Counted from the first letter of the stretch, positions 28,006-38,739 are shown. The stretch: DNA of 64,000 nucleotides from Synechococcus sp. UW179A (GCF_900473965.1 NZ_UCNJ01000014.1:62001-126000), one strand, 5' to 3'. Made by a program: numbers and translations. Notes: generated from the sequence alone by a model not told the origin.

Positions 28006-28640
28006 TGGCCAATTGTGTTGTTCGAGATTGGCAGGGCAAGGAAGCCGGCAAGGCCTCCCTCGACCTGAAGGTGGCCAAGGAAACCACCGCCGTCGACCTG
28101 ATGCACCGTGCGGTACTGCGCCAGCAGGCCCACAGCCGTCAGGGAACTGCAAGCACCCTCACCCGTGCGGAAGTCCGTGGTGGCGGACGCAAGCCTTACA
28201 AGCAGAAAGGGACCGGTCGTGCCCGTCAGGGATCGATCCGTACTCCCCTTCGTCCCGGCGGCGGCATCGTGTTTGGTCCCAAGCCCCGCACCTACAACCT
28301 TGCGATGAATCGCAAGGAACGTCGCCTGGCCCTGCGCACCGCTCTGATGGCGCGCATCGACGACGTCATCGTGGTGAAGGACTTCGGGGCAGCCCTCGAA
28401 GCGCCAAAAACCCGTGAAGTTGTTGACGCACTCGGACGCCTCGGAGTTGCTGCAGACGCGAAGGTTTTGATCGTGCTCACCTCTCCCAGCGAGGCTGTGC
28501 GACGGTCCATTCGCAATCTCGAGAAGGTGAAGCTGATCACGGCAGACCAGCTCAACGTCTTCGATCTGCTCAATGCCAATTCACTGGTCTTGGGCGAAGA
28601 GGCACTCGCAACCATCCAGGAGGTCTACGGAGATGACTGA
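28005..28640 (+). CDS. rplD: 50S ribosomal protein L4
   Basis: 211 residues from the ATG at 28005, preceded by AAAGGAGGTAAG. The exit-tunnel loop [19 protein letters not shown] is intact. In enterobacteria L4 represses its own operon through the leader RNA; whether that occurs here is unknown, though a structured leader is present. The last codons overlap rplW by 8 bp. Confidence 0.98.
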   Translation: MANCVVRDWQGKEAGKASLDLKVAKETTAVDLMHRAVLRQQAHSRQGTASTLTRAEVRGGGRKPYKQKGTGRARQGSIRTPLRPGGGIVFGPKPRTYNLAMNRKERRLALRTALMARIDDVIVVKDFGAALEAPKTREVVDALGRLGVAADAKVLIVLTSPSEAVRRSIRNLEKVKLITADQLNVFDLLNANSLVLGEEALATIQEVYGDD

Positions 28641-28935
28641 GCGCTTCACAGGACGTCTGGCGGATGTGATCCGCAGACCCCTGATCACTGAAAAAGCCAC
28701 CCGAGCGCTGGAACAGAACCAGTACACCTTCGAGGTGGATCACAGAGCTGCCAAGCCAGATATCAAAGCCGCTGTTGAGCAGCTTTTTGATGTCAAGGTT
28801 ACCGGCGTGAGCACCATGAATCCTCCCCGCCGCAGTCGTCGGGTCGGCAAATTTGCCGGCAAGCGCTCGCAGGTCAAGAAGGCTGTGGTTCGCCTCGCTG
28901 AGGGCAACTCCATCCAACTCTTCCCTGAGTCCTGA
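28633..28935 (+). CDS. rplW: 50S ribosomal protein L23
   Basis: 100 residues. [21 protein letters not shown], read from about residue 15, and the [19 protein letters not shown] segment identify L23, which sits at the tunnel exit and docks SRP and trigger factor. Start chosen at 28633, inside the rplD end (8-bp overlap), because [13 protein letters not shown] is the family N terminus; the frame is open 20 codons further up. Confidence 0.97.
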   Translation: MTERFTGRLADVIRRPLITEKATRALEQNQYTFEVDHRAAKPDIKAAVEQLFDVKVTGVSTMNPPRRSRRVGKFAGKRSQVKKAVVRLAEGNSIQLFPES

Positions 28936-28950
28936 GGGGTCTGAAACGTC

Positions 28951-29814
28951 ATGGCAATCCGTACCTTCCGCCCTTACACACCCGGTACCCGCACCCGGGT
29001 CGTCACCGACTTCAGTGAAGTCACCGGCCGCAAGCCGGAGCGTTCGCTAGTGGTGTCCAAGCACCGCCGCAAGGGACGCAACAACCGCGGTGTGATCACC
29101 TGTCGCCATCGTGGCGGTGGCCACAAGCGGCAATACCGCATCGTCGATTTCCGACGCAACAAGCACGGCGTCCCCGCCAAGGTGGCCGCCATTCACTACG
29201 ACCCGCACCGCAATGCGCGGCTGGCCCTTCTCTTCTACACCGATGGTGAGAAGCGTTACATCCTGGCTCCTGCTGGAGTCACCATCGGTCAGACCGTGGT
29301 ATCGGGACCTGAATCTCCCATCGAGGTCGGCAACGCCATGCCGCTCTCTGATATTCCCCTCGGTTCCAGCGTTCACTGCGTCGAGCTTTACGCCGGTCGC
29401 GGTGGGCAAATGGTCCGAACGGCCGGAGCCAGCGCTCAGGTGATGGCCAAGGAGGGCGATTACGTCGCCCTGAAGCTGCCATCGACTGAGGTTCGCCTGG
29501 TGCGCCGTGAGTGCTACGCCACCATCGGCGAAGTCGGCAACTCGGAGATCCGCAACACAAGCCTTGGCAAAGCAGGTCGCCGTCGCTGGCTTGGACGTCG
29601 ACCTCAGGTGCGAGGCAGTGTGATGAACCCCTGCGACCACCCTCATGGTGGTGGTGAAGGCCGAGCTCCGATCGGCCGTTCCGGTCCTGTAACCCCCTGG
29701 GGCAAGCCTGCGCTGGGCCTAAAGACCCGCAAGCGCAACAAGCCGAGTAACAAGTTCGTCCTCCGCAAACGTCGTAAGACGTCCAAGCGGAGCCGTGGCG
29801 GACGCGACTCATGA
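28951..29814 (+). CDS. rplB: 50S ribosomal protein L2
   Basis: 287 residues, full length. [12 protein letters not shown] at the N terminus and [17 protein letters not shown] near residue 225 identify L2; the latter holds the histidine close to the peptidyl-transferase centre. L2 binds domain IV of 23S rRNA and the subunit interface. 15 bp separate it from rplW. Confidence 0.98.
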   Translation: MAIRTFRPYTPGTRTRVVTDFSEVTGRKPERSLVVSKHRRKGRNNRGVITCRHRGGGHKRQYRIVDFRRNKHGVPAKVAAIHYDPHRNARLALLFYTDGEKRYILAPAGVTIGQTVVSGPESPIEVGNAMPLSDIPLGSSVHCVELYAGRGGQMVRTAGASAQVMAKEGDYVALKLPSTEVRLVRRECYATIGEVGNSEIRNTSLGKAGRRRWLGRRPQVRGSVMNPCDHPHGGGEGRAPIGRSGPVTPWGKPALGLKTRKRNKPSNKFVLRKRRKTSKRSRGGRDS

Positions 29815-29849
29815 TGCCGCTCACCATTCTGTCGTTCGCTTAATCCGCC

Positions 29850-30125
29850 ATGGGACGTTCACTTAAAAAAGGCCCCTTCATTGCCGACAGCCTGCTTCGC
29901 AAGGTTGAAAAGCAAAACGCCGCCGATGACAAGTCGGTGATCAAAACGTGGTCAAGGGCCTCCACGATCCTGCCGCTGATGATCGGCCACACAATCGCGG
30001 TTCACAACGGCCGCACCCACGTGCCGGTCTTCGTGACCGAACAGATGGTGGGCCACAAGCTTGGCGAATTCGCCCCCACCCGCACCTTCAAAGGCCACAT
30101 CAAAGACAAGAAAGGAGGCCGCTGA
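29850..30125 (+). CDS. rpsS: 30S ribosomal protein S19
   Basis: 91 residues; [27 protein letters not shown] and [16 protein letters not shown] identify S19, which contacts the head of the 30S subunit together with S13. The last codons carry an AAAGGAGG that can serve as ribosome-binding site for rplV. Confidence 0.98.
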   Translation: MGRSLKKGPFIADSLLRKVEKQNAADDKSVIKTWSRASTILPLMIGHTIAVHNGRTHVPVFVTEQMVGHKLGEFAPTRTFKGHIKDKKGGR

Positions 30126-30129
30126 GACC

Positions 30130-30495
30130 ATGACAACGTCATCCCCAACGGCAACTACCGCCCAAGCCCACGGTCGCTTCATCCGCGGCTCCGTGTCCAA
30201 GGTTCGGCGGGTGCTCGATCAGATCCGCGGTCGCAGTTATCGCGATGCGCTGATCATGCTCGAGTTCATGCCGTACCGCTCCACGGGTCCCATCACCAAA
30301 GTTCTGCGTTCTGCAGTAGCCAATGCCGAGCACAACCTCGGACTTGACCCTTCAACCCTGGTGATCTCCCAGGCCAGCGCCGACATGGGTCCATCCATGA
30401 AGCGCTACCGGCCCCGTGCCCAAGGTCGCGCTTTCGCGATCAAAAAGCAGACCTGCCACATCAGCATTGCTGTGGCAGCCCAGACCGACTCCTGA
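30130..30495 (+). CDS. rplV: 50S ribosomal protein L22
   Basis: 121 residues from the ATG at 30130, after [30 protein letters not shown] and a C-terminal [23 protein letters not shown] hairpin reaching into the exit tunnel identify L22. An extended frame begins at 30061 inside rpsS but lacks family sequence. Confidence 0.97.
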   Translation: MTTSSPTATTAQAHGRFIRGSVSKVRRVLDQIRGRSYRDALIMLEFMPYRSTGPITKVLRSAVANAEHNLGLDPSTLVISQASADMGPSMKRYRPRAQGRAFAIKKQTCHISIAVAAQTDS

Positions 30496-30514
30496 CCCCC
30501 TAGCACCCCGACTG

Positions 30515-31246
30515 ATGGGACACAAAATCCATCCAACCGGCTTACGCCTGGGGATCACCCAGGAGCACCGGTCACGCTGGTACGCACCCAGCAAGAGTTA
30601 TCCGAGCCTCCTTCAGGAGGACGATCGGATTCGCAAGTTCATTCACAAGAAATACGGCTCCGCCGGTATCAGTGATGTGCTGATCGCCCGCAAGGCCGAT
30701 CAGCTTGAAGTTGAGCTGAAAACTGCACGCCCCGGCGTGTTGGTTGGACGCCAGGGCAGTGGTATCGAAGAGCTGCGCTCCGGCATCCAAAAAACCGTCG
30801 GTGACCTGAACCGTCAGGTTCGGATCAATGTGGTCGAGGTCGAGCGTGTCGACGCCGATGCTTTCCTTCTTGCCGAGTACATCGCTCAGCAACTTGAAAA
30901 GCGTGTGGCATTCCGTCGCACCATCCGCATGGCCGTGCAGCGAGCACAGCGAGCCGGCGTTCTGGGCCTAAAAATCCAGGTTTCAGGTCGCCTCAATGGT
31001 GCTGAGATCGCTCGTACCGAGTGGACGCGTGAAGGTCGGGTGCCTCTGCACACCCTTCGCGCTGACATCGACTACGCCACCAAGGTCGCCAGCACCACCT
31101 ACGGGGTGCTCGGCATCAAGGTCTGGGTGTTTAAAGGCGAAGTGCTGGGTGATGAAGCCCAGCAACAGCTGCCTGTGGGGGCAACCCCGCGGCGTCGGGC
31201 CGGTCGCAGGCCCCAACAGTTCGAAGACCGCTCCAACGAGGGTTGA
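30515..31246 (+). CDS. rpsC: 30S ribosomal protein S3
   Basis: 243 residues starting [18 protein letters not shown] domain follows ([16 protein letters not shown] near residue 75), then the [21 protein letters not shown] segment and the C-terminal [12 protein letters not shown]3 lines the mRNA entry channel. The basic C-terminal tail ([14 protein letters not shown]) is ordinary for cyanobacteria. Confidence 0.98.
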   Translation: MGHKIHPTGLRLGITQEHRSRWYAPSKSYPSLLQEDDRIRKFIHKKYGSAGISDVLIARKADQLEVELKTARPGVLVGRQGSGIEELRSGIQKTVGDLNRQVRINVVEVERVDADAFLLAEYIAQQLEKRVAFRRTIRMAVQRAQRAGVLGLKIQVSGRLNGAEIARTEWTREGRVPLHTLRADIDYATKVASTTYGVLGIKVWVFKGEVLGDEAQQQLPVGATPRRRAGRRPQQFEDRSNEG

Positions 31247-31262
31247 ACAGGAGGCCTGAACC

Positions 31263-31736
31263 ATGCTGAGTCCAAAACGCGTCAAATTCCGTAAGCAGCA
31301 ACGCGGCCGCATGCGCGGTGTCGCCACCCGTGGCAACACCATCGCCTTCGGTCAATTCGCACTGCAGGCACAGGAGTGCGGCTGGATCACCTCGCGCCAG
31401 ATCGAGGCCAGCCGTCGTGCCATGACCCGCTACGTCAAACGTGGCGGAAAAATCTGGATCAGGATCTTCCCTGACAAGCCAGTCACTATGCGCGCTGCCG
31501 AAACCCGAATGGGTTCAGGTAAGGGCAACCCGGAATTCTGGGTGGCGGTGATCAAGCCGGGCAGGATCCTGTTCGAGATGGGTGGTGACGAAATCACCCC
31601 CGAAATCGCCAAGGAAGCCATGCGCCTCGCGCAATACAAGCTTCCTGTGAAGACCAAGTTCATCACTCTCGATGAACAGGAGCAGACATCCGGTGCGCAA
31701 GCTCCGGCCGCTGCTGCCGCCACCGTGGAGTCCTGA
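31263..31736 (+). CDS. rplP: 50S ribosomal protein L16
   Basis: 157 residues; [18 protein letters not shown] and [18 protein letters not shown] identify L16, which binds near the A site and the GTPase centre. An AACAGGAGG sequence precedes the ATG. The C terminus has an alanine-rich extension of about 20 residues beyond the usual length. Confidence 0.98.
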   Translation: MLSPKRVKFRKQQRGRMRGVATRGNTIAFGQFALQAQECGWITSRQIEASRRAMTRYVKRGGKIWIRIFPDKPVTMRAAETRMGSGKGNPEFWVAVIKPGRILFEMGGDEITPEIAKEAMRLAQYKLPVKTKFITLDEQEQTSGAQAPAAAAATVES

Positions 31737-31738
31737 CC

Positions 31739-31948
31739 ATGGCCCGTCCTAATGCCTCCGAACTGCGTCAGCTCTCCGACGCAGATCTCACAGAACAAAT
31801 CGTCGGCCTCCGTCGCGAGCTGTTCGATCTGCGCTTCCAGCAAGCCACCAGGCAGCTGGCCAACACCCACCGCTTCAAGCAGAGCCGCACAAAGCTGGCT
31901 CAACTGCTGACGGTGCAGAAGGAGCGCCAGAGCTCCACCGCCTCCTGA
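31739..31948 (+). CDS. rpmC: 50S ribosomal protein L29
   Basis: 69 residues beginning [20 protein letters not shown], 2 bp after the rplP stop. The two-helix hairpin with [17 protein letters not shown] identifies L29, which lies beside L23 at the tunnel exit. Confidence 0.96.
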   Translation: MARPNASELRQLSDADLTEQIVGLRRELFDLRFQQATRQLANTHRFKQSRTKLAQLLTVQKERQSSTAS

Positions 31949-31965
31949 TCCTTCGCTTCATACCC

Positions 31966-32232
31966 ATGGCACTCAAGGAAAGGGTCGGCACCGTCGTCAG
32001 CGACAAGATGGACAAAACGGTGGTGGTTGCGGTGGAAAACCGCTTTCCCCACCCCATCTACAAGAAGACGGTCAGCCGTACCACCCGTTACAAAGCTCAC
32101 GACGAGAACAACAGCGTTCGCGTTGGTGACCGTGTTCGCATCACCGAGACCCGTCCACTCAGCCGTCACAAGCGCTGGGCCATCGCCGAGGTACTCAGCC
32201 ACAGCCCGAAGGCTGAGGAGGTCAACAAATGA
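31966..32232 (+). CDS. rpsQ: 30S ribosomal protein S17
   Basis: 88 residues. [20 protein letters not shown] at the N terminus and [20 protein letters not shown] identify S17, a primary 16S rRNA binder with an OB fold. The stop overlaps the rplN start by 4 bp (ATGA). Confidence 0.98.
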   Translation: MALKERVGTVVSDKMDKTVVVAVENRFPHPIYKKTVSRTTRYKAHDENNSVRVGDRVRITETRPLSRHKRWAIAEVLSHSPKAEEVNK

Positions 32233-32594
32233 TTCAGCAGGAATCCTTTCTGACGGTTGCTGACAACAGCGGCGCAAAGCGCATCCAGTGCATCCGCGTG
32301 CTGGGAAGCAATCGTCGTTACGCCCATGTGGGCGACGTGATTGTGGCCACCGTGAAGGACGCCATGCCCAACATGGGCGTGAAAAAGTCAGATGTAATCA
32401 AGGCTGTGGTGGTCCGCACCAAAGCCACGCTGCGTCGTGACACCGGCAACTCCATCCGGTTTGACGACAACGCCGCCGTCATCATTAACGACGACAAAAA
32501 CCCCAAAGGCACTCGTGTCTTTGGACCTGTGGCCCGCGAACTACGCGACCGGAACTTCACCAAAATCGTCTCCCTCGCTCCGGAGGTGATCTGA
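32229..32594 (+). CDS. rplN: 50S ribosomal protein L14
   Basis: 121 residues; [19 protein letters not shown] and [23 protein letters not shown] are diagnostic. L14 lies at the subunit interface, also the landing site of RsfS. It overlaps rpsQ by 4 bp and abuts rplX. Confidence 0.98.
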   Translation: MIQQESFLTVADNSGAKRIQCIRVLGSNRRYAHVGDVIVATVKDAMPNMGVKKSDVIKAVVVRTKATLRRDTGNSIRFDDNAAVIINDDKNPKGTRVFGPVARELRDRNFTKIVSLAPEVI

Positions 32595-32595
32595 G

Positions 32596-32952
32596 ATGGC
32601 AACTGCAACTCCGAAATCCGCCGCAGCGAAGCGCATCAAGATGCGTCTACGTAAAGGCGACACCGTTCAGGTCATCACCGGCAAGGACAAGGGCAAGACC
32701 GGAGAGGTCCTGCGCACCCTTCCCAATGAAAACCGCGTGATCGTGGAGGGCATCAATATGCGCACCCGCCACGTCAAACCCACTCAGGAGGGAGAAAGCG
32801 GTCGGATCGTCACCGAAGAGGCGTCACTGCATGCCTCCAACGTGATGATCTATTCCACAGATAAGAAGGTGACCAGCCGAGTCGAGCTGATCACAGAGAA
32901 GGACGGCAGCAAAAAGCGCCGCCTCAAGAAAACCGGCGAGGTGATCGACTGA
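32596..32952 (+). CDS. rplX: 50S ribosomal protein L24
   Basis: 118 residues. [20 protein letters not shown] contains the KOW motif, and [15 protein letters not shown] follows. L24 is an assembly initiator of the 50S subunit. Start at the ATG 1 bp after the rplN stop; the first 12 residues ([12 protein letters not shown]) are variable in the family. Confidence 0.97.
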   Translation: MATATPKSAAAKRIKMRLRKGDTVQVITGKDKGKTGEVLRTLPNENRVIVEGINMRTRHVKPTQEGESGRIVTEEASLHASNVMIYSTDKKVTSRVELITEKDGSKKRRLKKTGEVID

Positions 32953-33001
32953 TCACCACGGACCGCCTTCTGACCAAGCCCAGAAGTCCCATTCCCCAGC
33001 C

Positions 33002-33541
33002 ATGTCACTGAAACAGCGCTACAGGGAGACCATTCAGCCCAAATTGCTGAAAGACCTAAGTCTCTCCAATGTCCATGAAGTCCCCAAGGTGGTCAAAGTC
33101 ACCGTGAACCGGGGACTTGGCGAAGCTGCCGCGAATGCCAAGGCCCTAGAGGCCTCGGTGAATGAACTTGCTCAGATCACCGGCCAGAAAGTGGTGGTGA
33201 CCCGAGCCAAGAAAGCCATCGCGAGCTTCAAGATCCGCGAGGGTATGCCGATCGGCTGTGCCGTGACTCTTCGCGGCGATCGCATGTACGCCTTTCTCGA
33301 GCGACTGATCAACCTGGCACTGCCCCGCATCCGTGACTTCCGTGGCGTTAGCCCCAAAAGCTTCGACGGACGTGGCAATTACACCCTGGGAGTGAGAGAG
33401 CAGATCATCTTCCCTGAGATCTCCTTCGACAAGATCGATGCCATCAGGGGCATGGACATCACCATCGTCACGACTGCCCGTTCGGATGAAGAGGGCCGGT
33501 CCCTCCTCCGCGAGATGGGAATGCCGTTCCGCAGCAACTGA
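33002..33541 (+). CDS. rplE: 50S ribosomal protein L5
   Basis: 179 residues. [40 protein letters not shown] and [20 protein letters not shown] identify L5, which binds 5S rRNA and bridges the subunits. A 49-bp gap precedes it. In many bacteria rpsN (S14) follows L5; here rpsH follows directly. Confidence 0.98.
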   Translation: MSLKQRYRETIQPKLLKDLSLSNVHEVPKVVKVTVNRGLGEAAANAKALEASVNELAQITGQKVVVTRAKKAIASFKIREGMPIGCAVTLRGDRMYAFLERLINLALPRIRDFRGVSPKSFDGRGNYTLGVREQIIFPEISFDKIDAIRGMDITIVTTARSDEEGRSLLREMGMPFRSN

Positions 33542-33560
33542 GCCCTCCTCGGAAACCACT

Positions 33561-33962
33561 ATGGCCAATCACGACCCTATTTCCGACATGCTCACCCGCA
33601 TTCGCAATGCGAGTGAGAAACGTCACCAGAGCACGAAAGTACCTGCCTCCCGCATGTCTCGCAGCATCGCCAAAGTGCTGCAGCAGGAAGGCTTCATCGC
33701 CGAGATCAGCGAGGAAGGCGAAGGAGTTCACACCAACTTGGTGCTTGAACTGAAGTACAGCGGAAAGAACCGCCAACCCACCATCCGCTCCATGCAGCGG
33801 GTGAGCAAGCCTGGTCTGCGCATCTACAAGAACACCCGTGGCCTTCCCAAGGTCCTCGGCGGACTGGGGGTGGCGATCATCTCCACCTCCAAGGGTGTGA
33901 TGAGCGACCGCGATGCCCGCAAGCAGGGCGTGGGCGGTGAAGTGCTCTGCTACGTCCTTTGA
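33561..33962 (+). CDS. rpsH: 30S ribosomal protein S8
   Basis: 133 residues from the ATG at 33561 ([18 protein letters not shown]). The C-terminal signature [22 protein letters not shown] is a near-perfect S8 ending. S8 binds helix 21 of 16S rRNA and represses the spc operon in E. coli. The frame extends upstream over the rplE end without family likeness. Confidence 0.98.
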   Translation: MANHDPISDMLTRIRNASEKRHQSTKVPASRMSRSIAKVLQQEGFIAEISEEGEGVHTNLVLELKYSGKNRQPTIRSMQRVSKPGLRIYKNTRGLPKVLGGLGVAIISTSKGVMSDRDARKQGVGGEVLCYVL

Positions 33963-33977
33963 TCCGGAGCCACAACC

Positions 33978-34517
33978 ATGTCACGTATCGGTAAAGCCCC
34001 CATCCCCATCCCTGAGAAGGTGACCGTGAGCCTCAACGGCCTCTCTGTCACGGTGAAGGGACCGAAGGGAGAACTCAAACGCACACTGCCTGAGGGCGTG
34101 AGCATCGATCAGGTGGAGAACACCATCGTGCTGTCTCCCACCAGCAGCAAGCGCACCTCCCGTGAGCGCCATGGCCTATGCCGCGCTCTCGTTAACAACA
34201 TGATTGTTGGCGTCGAGAGCGGTTTCAGCAAAAGCCTTGAAATCATTGGAGTCGGCTCCAGGGCCCAGGTAAAAGGCACCACCCTGGTTGTCTCCGCTGG
34301 TTACAGCCACCCCATCGAGGTTGCCGCTCCTAACGGCATCACCTTCAAAGTTGAAAACAACACCAAGGTGACTGTGTCTGGGATCGACAAGGAATTGGTG
34401 GGTAATGAAGCCGCCAAAATTCGCTCCATCCGTCCGCCCGAGCCCTACAAGGGCAAAGGGATCCGGTACGAGGGCGAATGGATCCTTCGCAAGGCAGGCA
34501 AGTCGGGCAAAAAGTAA
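33978..34517 (+). CDS. rplF: 50S ribosomal protein L6
   Basis: 179 residues; [27 protein letters not shown], and [20 protein letters not shown] identify L6, which binds the sarcin-ricin loop region near the factor site. Both internal repeats of the L6 fold are present. Confidence 0.98.
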   Translation: MSRIGKAPIPIPEKVTVSLNGLSVTVKGPKGELKRTLPEGVSIDQVENTIVLSPTSSKRTSRERHGLCRALVNNMIVGVESGFSKSLEIIGVGSRAQVKGTTLVVSAGYSHPIEVAAPNGITFKVENNTKVTVSGIDKELVGNEAAKIRSIRPPEPYKGKGIRYEGEWILRKAGKSGKK

Positions 34518-34550
34518 TCCACTACTAGACGCCGTTCTTCTTTACCCACC

Positions 34551-34919
34551 ATGTCGACCCTCTCCCGTAAACAACAGACCCAGAAGCGTCATCGACGCCT
34601 GCGTCGTCACCTCAGCGGCACCGCCGGCAAACCCCGCCTGGCCGTGTTCCGCTCCAACAGCCACATCTATGCCCAGGTCATTGATGATGTCGCTCAGAGC
34701 ACACTCTGCTCAGCGTCGACCATTGACAAGGACCTGCGCACTAGCCTCAAGGCCAACGGTAATGATTGCAATGCATCGGTAGCCGTTGGTGAACTGGTGG
34801 CCAAACGCGCCCTTGCCAAGGGCATCCAACAGGTGGTCTTCGATCGCGGCGGCAACCTGTATCACGGCCGGGTGAAAGCCCTTGCCGACGCCGCCCGGGA
34901 AGCGGGCCTTCAGTTCTGA
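34551..34919 (+). CDS. rplR: 50S ribosomal protein L18
   Basis: 122 residues. [38 protein letters not shown] and [20 protein letters not shown] identify L18, which binds 5S rRNA with L5. Confidence 0.97.
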   Translation: MSTLSRKQQTQKRHRRLRRHLSGTAGKPRLAVFRSNSHIYAQVIDDVAQSTLCSASTIDKDLRTSLKANGNDCNASVAVGELVAKRALAKGIQQVVFDRGGNLYHGRVKALADAAREAGLQF

Positions 34920-34932
34920 TCCTGCTCTCAAC

Positions 34933-35577
34933 ATGACCGATTCCAACCCCCAGACCAATCCCAACGACGTGCCATCGGCGGCCGATGTTCCTGCGGCGGC
35001 AGAAGGCCAGCAACAGGAACAACGCCGTGGTGGAGGTCGCGACCGTGGTGACCGCCGTGGCGGACGCCGTGGCGACCGACGCAACCAGGAGCGTGACTCC
35101 GAATGGCAAGAGCGTGTAGTCCAGATCCGCCGCGTCTCTAAAACTGTGAAAGGCGGCAAGAAGATGAGCTTCCGGGCCATTGTGGTTGTCGGGAACGAGC
35201 GCGGTCAGGTCGGCGTCGGTGTCGGCAAGGCCGGCGACGTGATCGGCGCCGTGCGCAAGGGTGTAGCTGACGGCAAAAAGCATCTCGTCAAAGTGCCTTT
35301 GACACGTCACAACTCCATTCCGACCCTGTCCAACGGTCGCGATGGTGCAGCCAGCGTCTTAATTCGTCCTGCAGCCCCCGGTACCGGTGTCATTGCAGGC
35401 GGCTCGATTCGCACAGTTCTCGAGCTTGCTGGCATTAAAAACGTGCTCGCTAAGCGACTGGGCAGCAAAACCCCTCTAAACAACGCCCGGGCCGCCATGG
35501 TGGCTCTCGATAGTCTCCGCACTCACAAGGAGACCGCCAAGGAACGGGGGATCTCCCTCGAGCAGATCTATTCCTGA
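34933..35577 (+). CDS. rpsE: 30S ribosomal protein S5 with Arg/Gly-rich N-terminal extension
   Basis: 214 residues. The S5 core ([51 protein letters not shown]) starts near residue 60. Before it come a neutral stretch and then a run dominated by arginine, glycine and aspartate ([20 protein letters not shown]). S5 is a decoding-fidelity protein near the mRNA entry. The extension is predicted to be disordered and exposed. The preceding frame part from 34882 has no likeness, so the start is at 34933. rpmD (L30), often next, is absent. Confidence 0.97.
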   Translation: MTDSNPQTNPNDVPSAADVPAAAEGQQQEQRRGGGRDRGDRRGGRRGDRRNQERDSEWQERVVQIRRVSKTVKGGKKMSFRAIVVVGNERGQVGVGVGKAGDVIGAVRKGVADGKKHLVKVPLTRHNSIPTLSNGRDGAASVLIRPAAPGTGVIAGGSIRTVLELAGIKNVLAKRLGSKTPLNNARAAMVALDSLRTHKETAKERGISLEQIYS

Positions 35578-35583
35578 TTCCCC

Positions 35584-36039
35584 ATGACTAATCTCCGACT
35601 TGATTCCCTAAAGCCCAATAAAGGCGCGCGGCGCCGCAAACTGCGCAAAGGTCGCGGCATCGCCGCTGGACAGGGTGCGAGCTGCGGTTTCGGCATGCGT
35701 GGCCAGAAATCCCGTTCCGGCCGACCGACCCGCCCCGGTTTTGAGGGCGGTCAGATGCCCCTGTACAGGCGAGTGCCCAAGCTGAAGCACTTCACATTGG
35801 TGAATCCCAAAAACTTCACCGTTGTGAACGTGTCAGCACTGAATGAGCTCAAAGCCGGCAGCACAGTCAACCTCGACTCACTCGTCAAGGATGGCGTTGT
35901 CACAAGCCCCAAGCACCCTCTGAAAATCCTCGGCAACGGGGAACTCAAGGCCAAGCTCACCGTTCAAGCTGCTGCTTTTACGACATCAGCACGAACCAAA
36001 ATCGAGGCAGCCGGTGGCACCTGCGAACTGCTGGACTGA
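35584..36039 (+). CDS. rplO: 50S ribosomal protein L15
   Basis: 151 residues; [40 protein letters not shown] and MPLYRRVPK identify L15. It is 6 bp after rpsE, consistent with loss of rpmD between them. 104 bp separate it from secY; a GC-rich inverted repeat (CCGTCCGCCG...CGGCGGACGG, about 36078-36103) lies in that gap without a clear T-run. Confidence 0.97.
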   Translation: MTNLRLDSLKPNKGARRRKLRKGRGIAAGQGASCGFGMRGQKSRSGRPTRPGFEGGQMPLYRRVPKLKHFTLVNPKNFTVVNVSALNELKAGSTVNLDSLVKDGVVTSPKHPLKILGNGELKAKLTVQAAAFTTSARTKIEAAGGTCELLD

Positions 36040-36143
36040 GATCCATCGATCGACCTCCACAGATCTAACGTCTGAGCCGTCCGCCGGAATGTCATCGGCG
36101 GACGGCTTTGCTGCAGCAAGCTCAATCACACAATCTCTGTTCC

Positions 36144-37463
36144 ATGCTCGTCAGTCGGGGACGAAATCCCAGCGCCACTGAAGTCATCACCCAGCTGGTT
36201 CAGAACCCTGAGCTGAGAGGCAGGGTTCTCACAACTCTGGGGCTGTTGATGCTCGTGCGTCTCGGCATCTACATCCCGATGCCAGGCATTGACCGTGTCG
36301 CTTTCGAACAGTTCATCCAACAGGGTGGACAACTGATTGGTTTCCTCGACATCTTCACTGGCGGCGGCATCTCCACCCTGGGCATCTTCGCTCTCGGGAT
36401 CCTGCCATTCATCAATGCCTCGATCATCCTTCAGCTGCTCACAGCATCCCTTCCACAACTGGAGGATCTGCAGAAAAATGAGGGAGAAGCGGGTCGTCGC
36501 AAACTCGCTCAGATCACGCGCTACGTCGCACTCGGCTGGGGTCTGATTCAAAGCGTGGTCTTCGCCATGATCCTGCGCCCTTACGCAGTAGAGGGACTTC
36601 CCGTCGGTGTGTTCGTGGTGCAGACAGCACTGGCCCTGGTCACCGGATCGATGATCGTGATGTGGCTGAGTGAAGTGATCACAGAACGAGGCATCGGCCA
36701 GGGAGCCTCACTCGTGATCTTCCTGAACATTGTGGCCACCCTGCCTCAAGCGCTCGGCTCCACCATTGAGAAAGCCCAAACCGGCGATCGCAACGATGTG
36801 TTCGGAATCGTGATCCTGGTTCTGGTGTTCCTGGTCACGATCGTGGGAATCATCTTTGTGCAGGAAGGACAACGCCGGCTTCCGATCGTCAGTGCGAAGC
36901 GTCAGGTGGGCGGCGGAGCCGTCTTGCCCAATCGCCAGAGCTACCTGCCCTTGAAGCTCAATGCCGGCGGCGTGATGCCGATCATCTTTGCCTCGGCTCT
37001 AATTTTCCTGCCGATCACGATTGCCAACTTCAGCCAGAACCCTTTTCTGATCCGAGCAGCCACTGCCCTGAATCCAGGCAGCTCGAACCCATGGCCTTAT
37101 GCCTTGGTGTTCTTCTCCCTGATTCTCGGCTTCTCTTATTTCTATGCGTCCCTGACCTTTAACCCGGTGGATGTCGCCAGCAATCTCAAGCGCGGAGGGG
37201 TAGCAATCCCAGGAGTCAGGCCTGGAACAGCAACAGCGAATTACCTCGAGGGGGTTAAAAACAGACTCACTCTGCTGGGCGGACTCTTCCTCGGTGCTGT
37301 CGCCATCATTCCTTCTGCCGTGGAGCGTGCAACCAATGTGCAAACCTTCCAAGGCCTTGGAGCTACCTCGCTGCTGATCCTGGTGGGTGTTGCGATTGAC
37401 ACTGCCAAGCAAGTGCAGACCTATGTGATCTCTCAGCGCTACGAGGGAATGGTGCGCCAGTAA
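36144..37463 (+). CDS. secY: Preprotein translocase subunit SecY
   Basis: 439 residues with ten predicted membrane segments. RLGIYIPMPGIDR, FLDIFTGGGISTLGIFALGI, GQGASLVIFLNI and NRQSYLPLKLNAGGVMPIIF are SecY hallmarks, the last near the plug/pore region. SecY is the channel for export and membrane insertion, here also into thylakoids. The ATG at 36144 (MLVSRGRNPSATEV) is preferred over the 36108 frame start, whose extra residues are not family-like. Confidence 0.98.
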   Translation: MLVSRGRNPSATEVITQLVQNPELRGRVLTTLGLLMLVRLGIYIPMPGIDRVAFEQFIQQGGQLIGFLDIFTGGGISTLGIFALGILPFINASIILQLLTASLPQLEDLQKNEGEAGRRKLAQITRYVALGWGLIQSVVFAMILRPYAVEGLPVGVFVVQTALALVTGSMIVMWLSEVITERGIGQGASLVIFLNIVATLPQALGSTIEKAQTGDRNDVFGIVILVLVFLVTIVGIIFVQEGQRRLPIVSAKRQVGGGAVLPNRQSYLPLKLNAGGVMPIIFASALIFLPITIANFSQNPFLIRAATALNPGSSNPWPYALVFFSLILGFSYFYASLTFNPVDVASNLKRGGVAIPGVRPGTATANYLEGVKNRLTLLGGLFLGAVAIIPSAVERATNVQTFQGLGATSLLILVGVAIDTAKQVQTYVISQRYEGMVRQ

Positions 37464-37557
37464 CTCGGCACCTTCGGGCAGTCGCTCCGAAACAACACAA
37501 CAGCGGCGGATCCTCCACATCTGTTGATCTCGTCTACCTCAACCACCCAGAATCGCC

Positions 37558-38109
37558 ATGAAACAACGTCTTCTGTTTGTGGGCCCGCCCGGTGCCGGCA
37601 AGGGCACGCAAGCTGCCCTTCTCTGCGAAAAGCACGATCTTCGGCATCTGTCCACCGGCGATCTGCTCAGAGCTGAGGTGGCCGCAGGCAGTGACCTCGG
37701 CAAGGAAGCGGAAGCCGTAATGAACCGGGGTGCATTGGTTACGGACAACTTGGTGCTGGCCATCGTCAAGGCACAGCTCTCTGCTCTTAACGGCCAGGGC
37801 TGGCTGATGGATGGCTTTCCACGCAACGTGGCGCAGGCCGAGGCACTGGCGCCTCTGCTTCAGGAACTCGATCAAGCGATTGAGAGCGTTGTGTTGCTGG
37901 AGCTTGATGATTCCGTTCTGATCGAGCGAATGCTCGGCCGCGGTCGTGCTGACGACAACGAGGTGGTGATCCGCAACCGTCTTGAGGTCTACAAGCAGCA
38001 GACAGCTCCCCTGATCGATCACTACAGCAAGCAGAACCTGCTGGTCAGAGTGCAGGCCAACGGCAGTGTTGAAGCCATTGCTGAGCGAATCGAGAATGTT
38101 GTTGCTTGA
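37558..38109 (+). CDS. adk: Adenylate kinase, short-LID type
   Basis: 183 residues. [20 protein letters not shown] is the P-loop, [17 protein letters not shown] the AMP-binding region, and GFPRNVAQA follows. [18 protein letters not shown] shows the short LID without zinc-binding cysteines. It interconverts ATP, AMP and ADP. Its place after secY is common; infA, which often follows adk, is absent here. Confidence 0.97.
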   Translation: MKQRLLFVGPPGAGKGTQAALLCEKHDLRHLSTGDLLRAEVAAGSDLGKEAEAVMNRGALVTDNLVLAIVKAQLSALNGQGWLMDGFPRNVAQAEALAPLLQELDQAIESVVLLELDDSVLIERMLGRGRADDNEVVIRNRLEVYKQQTAPLIDHYSKQNLLVRVQANGSVEAIAERIENVVA

Positions 38110-38156
38110 CCCGCTGTGGTACGGTAGCTGTTTGCAACAATGGAGAGCTTCGCCCC

Positions 38157-38273
38157 ATGAAGGTGCGTTCCTCGGTTAAAAAAATCAGCCCTGACGATCA
38201 AATCGTCAAGCGCAGAGGTCGCATCTACGTGATCAATAAGAAGCGCCCTCGCAACAAGCAACGCCAGGGCTGA
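38157..38273 (+). CDS. rpmJ: 50S ribosomal protein L36, zinc-independent form
   Basis: 38 residues, MKVRSSVKK at the start and RNKQRQG at the end, the normal length for L36. The four zinc-ligand positions (three Cys and one His in the common form) are not preserved: there is no cysteine at all, with SPDDQ where the first Cys pair normally sits. This is the C-minus type. It lies 48 bp after adk. Confidence 0.95.
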   Translation: MKVRSSVKKISPDDQIVKRRGRIYVINKKRPRNKQRQG

Positions 38274-38373
38274 AGCCTCGGCCTGCCCTCTCATCGCAGG
38301 GTCCTGTCCCTGCTCCCTGAATTGAAGACTTCCCAGGCAAAGGAAGTCATTGTCCACCTCGATTAATTGCTCA

Positions 38374-38739
38374 GTGGCACGGATTGCTGGTGTCGACATT
38401 CCCCGCGACAAGCGGATCGAAGTCGCCCTCACCTACATCTACGGAATTGGCCCGACCCGGGCCAAAACCATCCTTTCCAAGACTGGTGTCAATCCCGACA
38501 TCAGAGTGAAGGATCTCGAGGACGGTGATGTGCAGAAACTGCGCGGTGCCACCGAGACCTTCACCATTGAGGGTGACCTGCGCAGGCAGGAGGGGATGGC
38601 CCTCAAGCGCCTCCAGGACATCGGCTGCGTGCGCGGTCGGCGCCATCGCATGAGCCTCCCGGTGCGCGGACAGCGAACCCGCACGAATGCGCGAACCCGT
38701 CGCGGAGCTCGCAAGACCGTGGCCGGCAAGAAGAAATAA
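38374..38739 (+). CDS. rpsM: 30S ribosomal protein S13
   Basis: 121 residues. [20 protein letters not shown] at the N terminus puts the start at the GTG at 38374; the frame is open 8 codons further but those are not family-like. [14 protein letters not shown] and [14 protein letters not shown] identify S13, which contacts tRNA in the P site. Confidence 0.97.
   Translation: MARIAGVDIPRDKRIEVALTYIYGIGPTRAKTILSKTGVNPDIRVKDLEDGDVQKLRGATETFTIEGDLRRQEGMALKRLQDIGCVRGRRHRMSLPVRGQRTRTNARTRRGARKTVAGKKK

Noticed and set aside
29047-29646. 199-codon open frame antisense to rplB
   Set aside because: Shadow frame within a conserved ribosomal protein gene; no independent evidence.
36078-36103. GC-rich inverted repeat CCGTCCGCCG...CGGCGGACGG between rplO and secY
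   Set aside because: The stem is strong but no T-run follows, so it is not called a terminator; an effect on secY expression is possible but unsupported.
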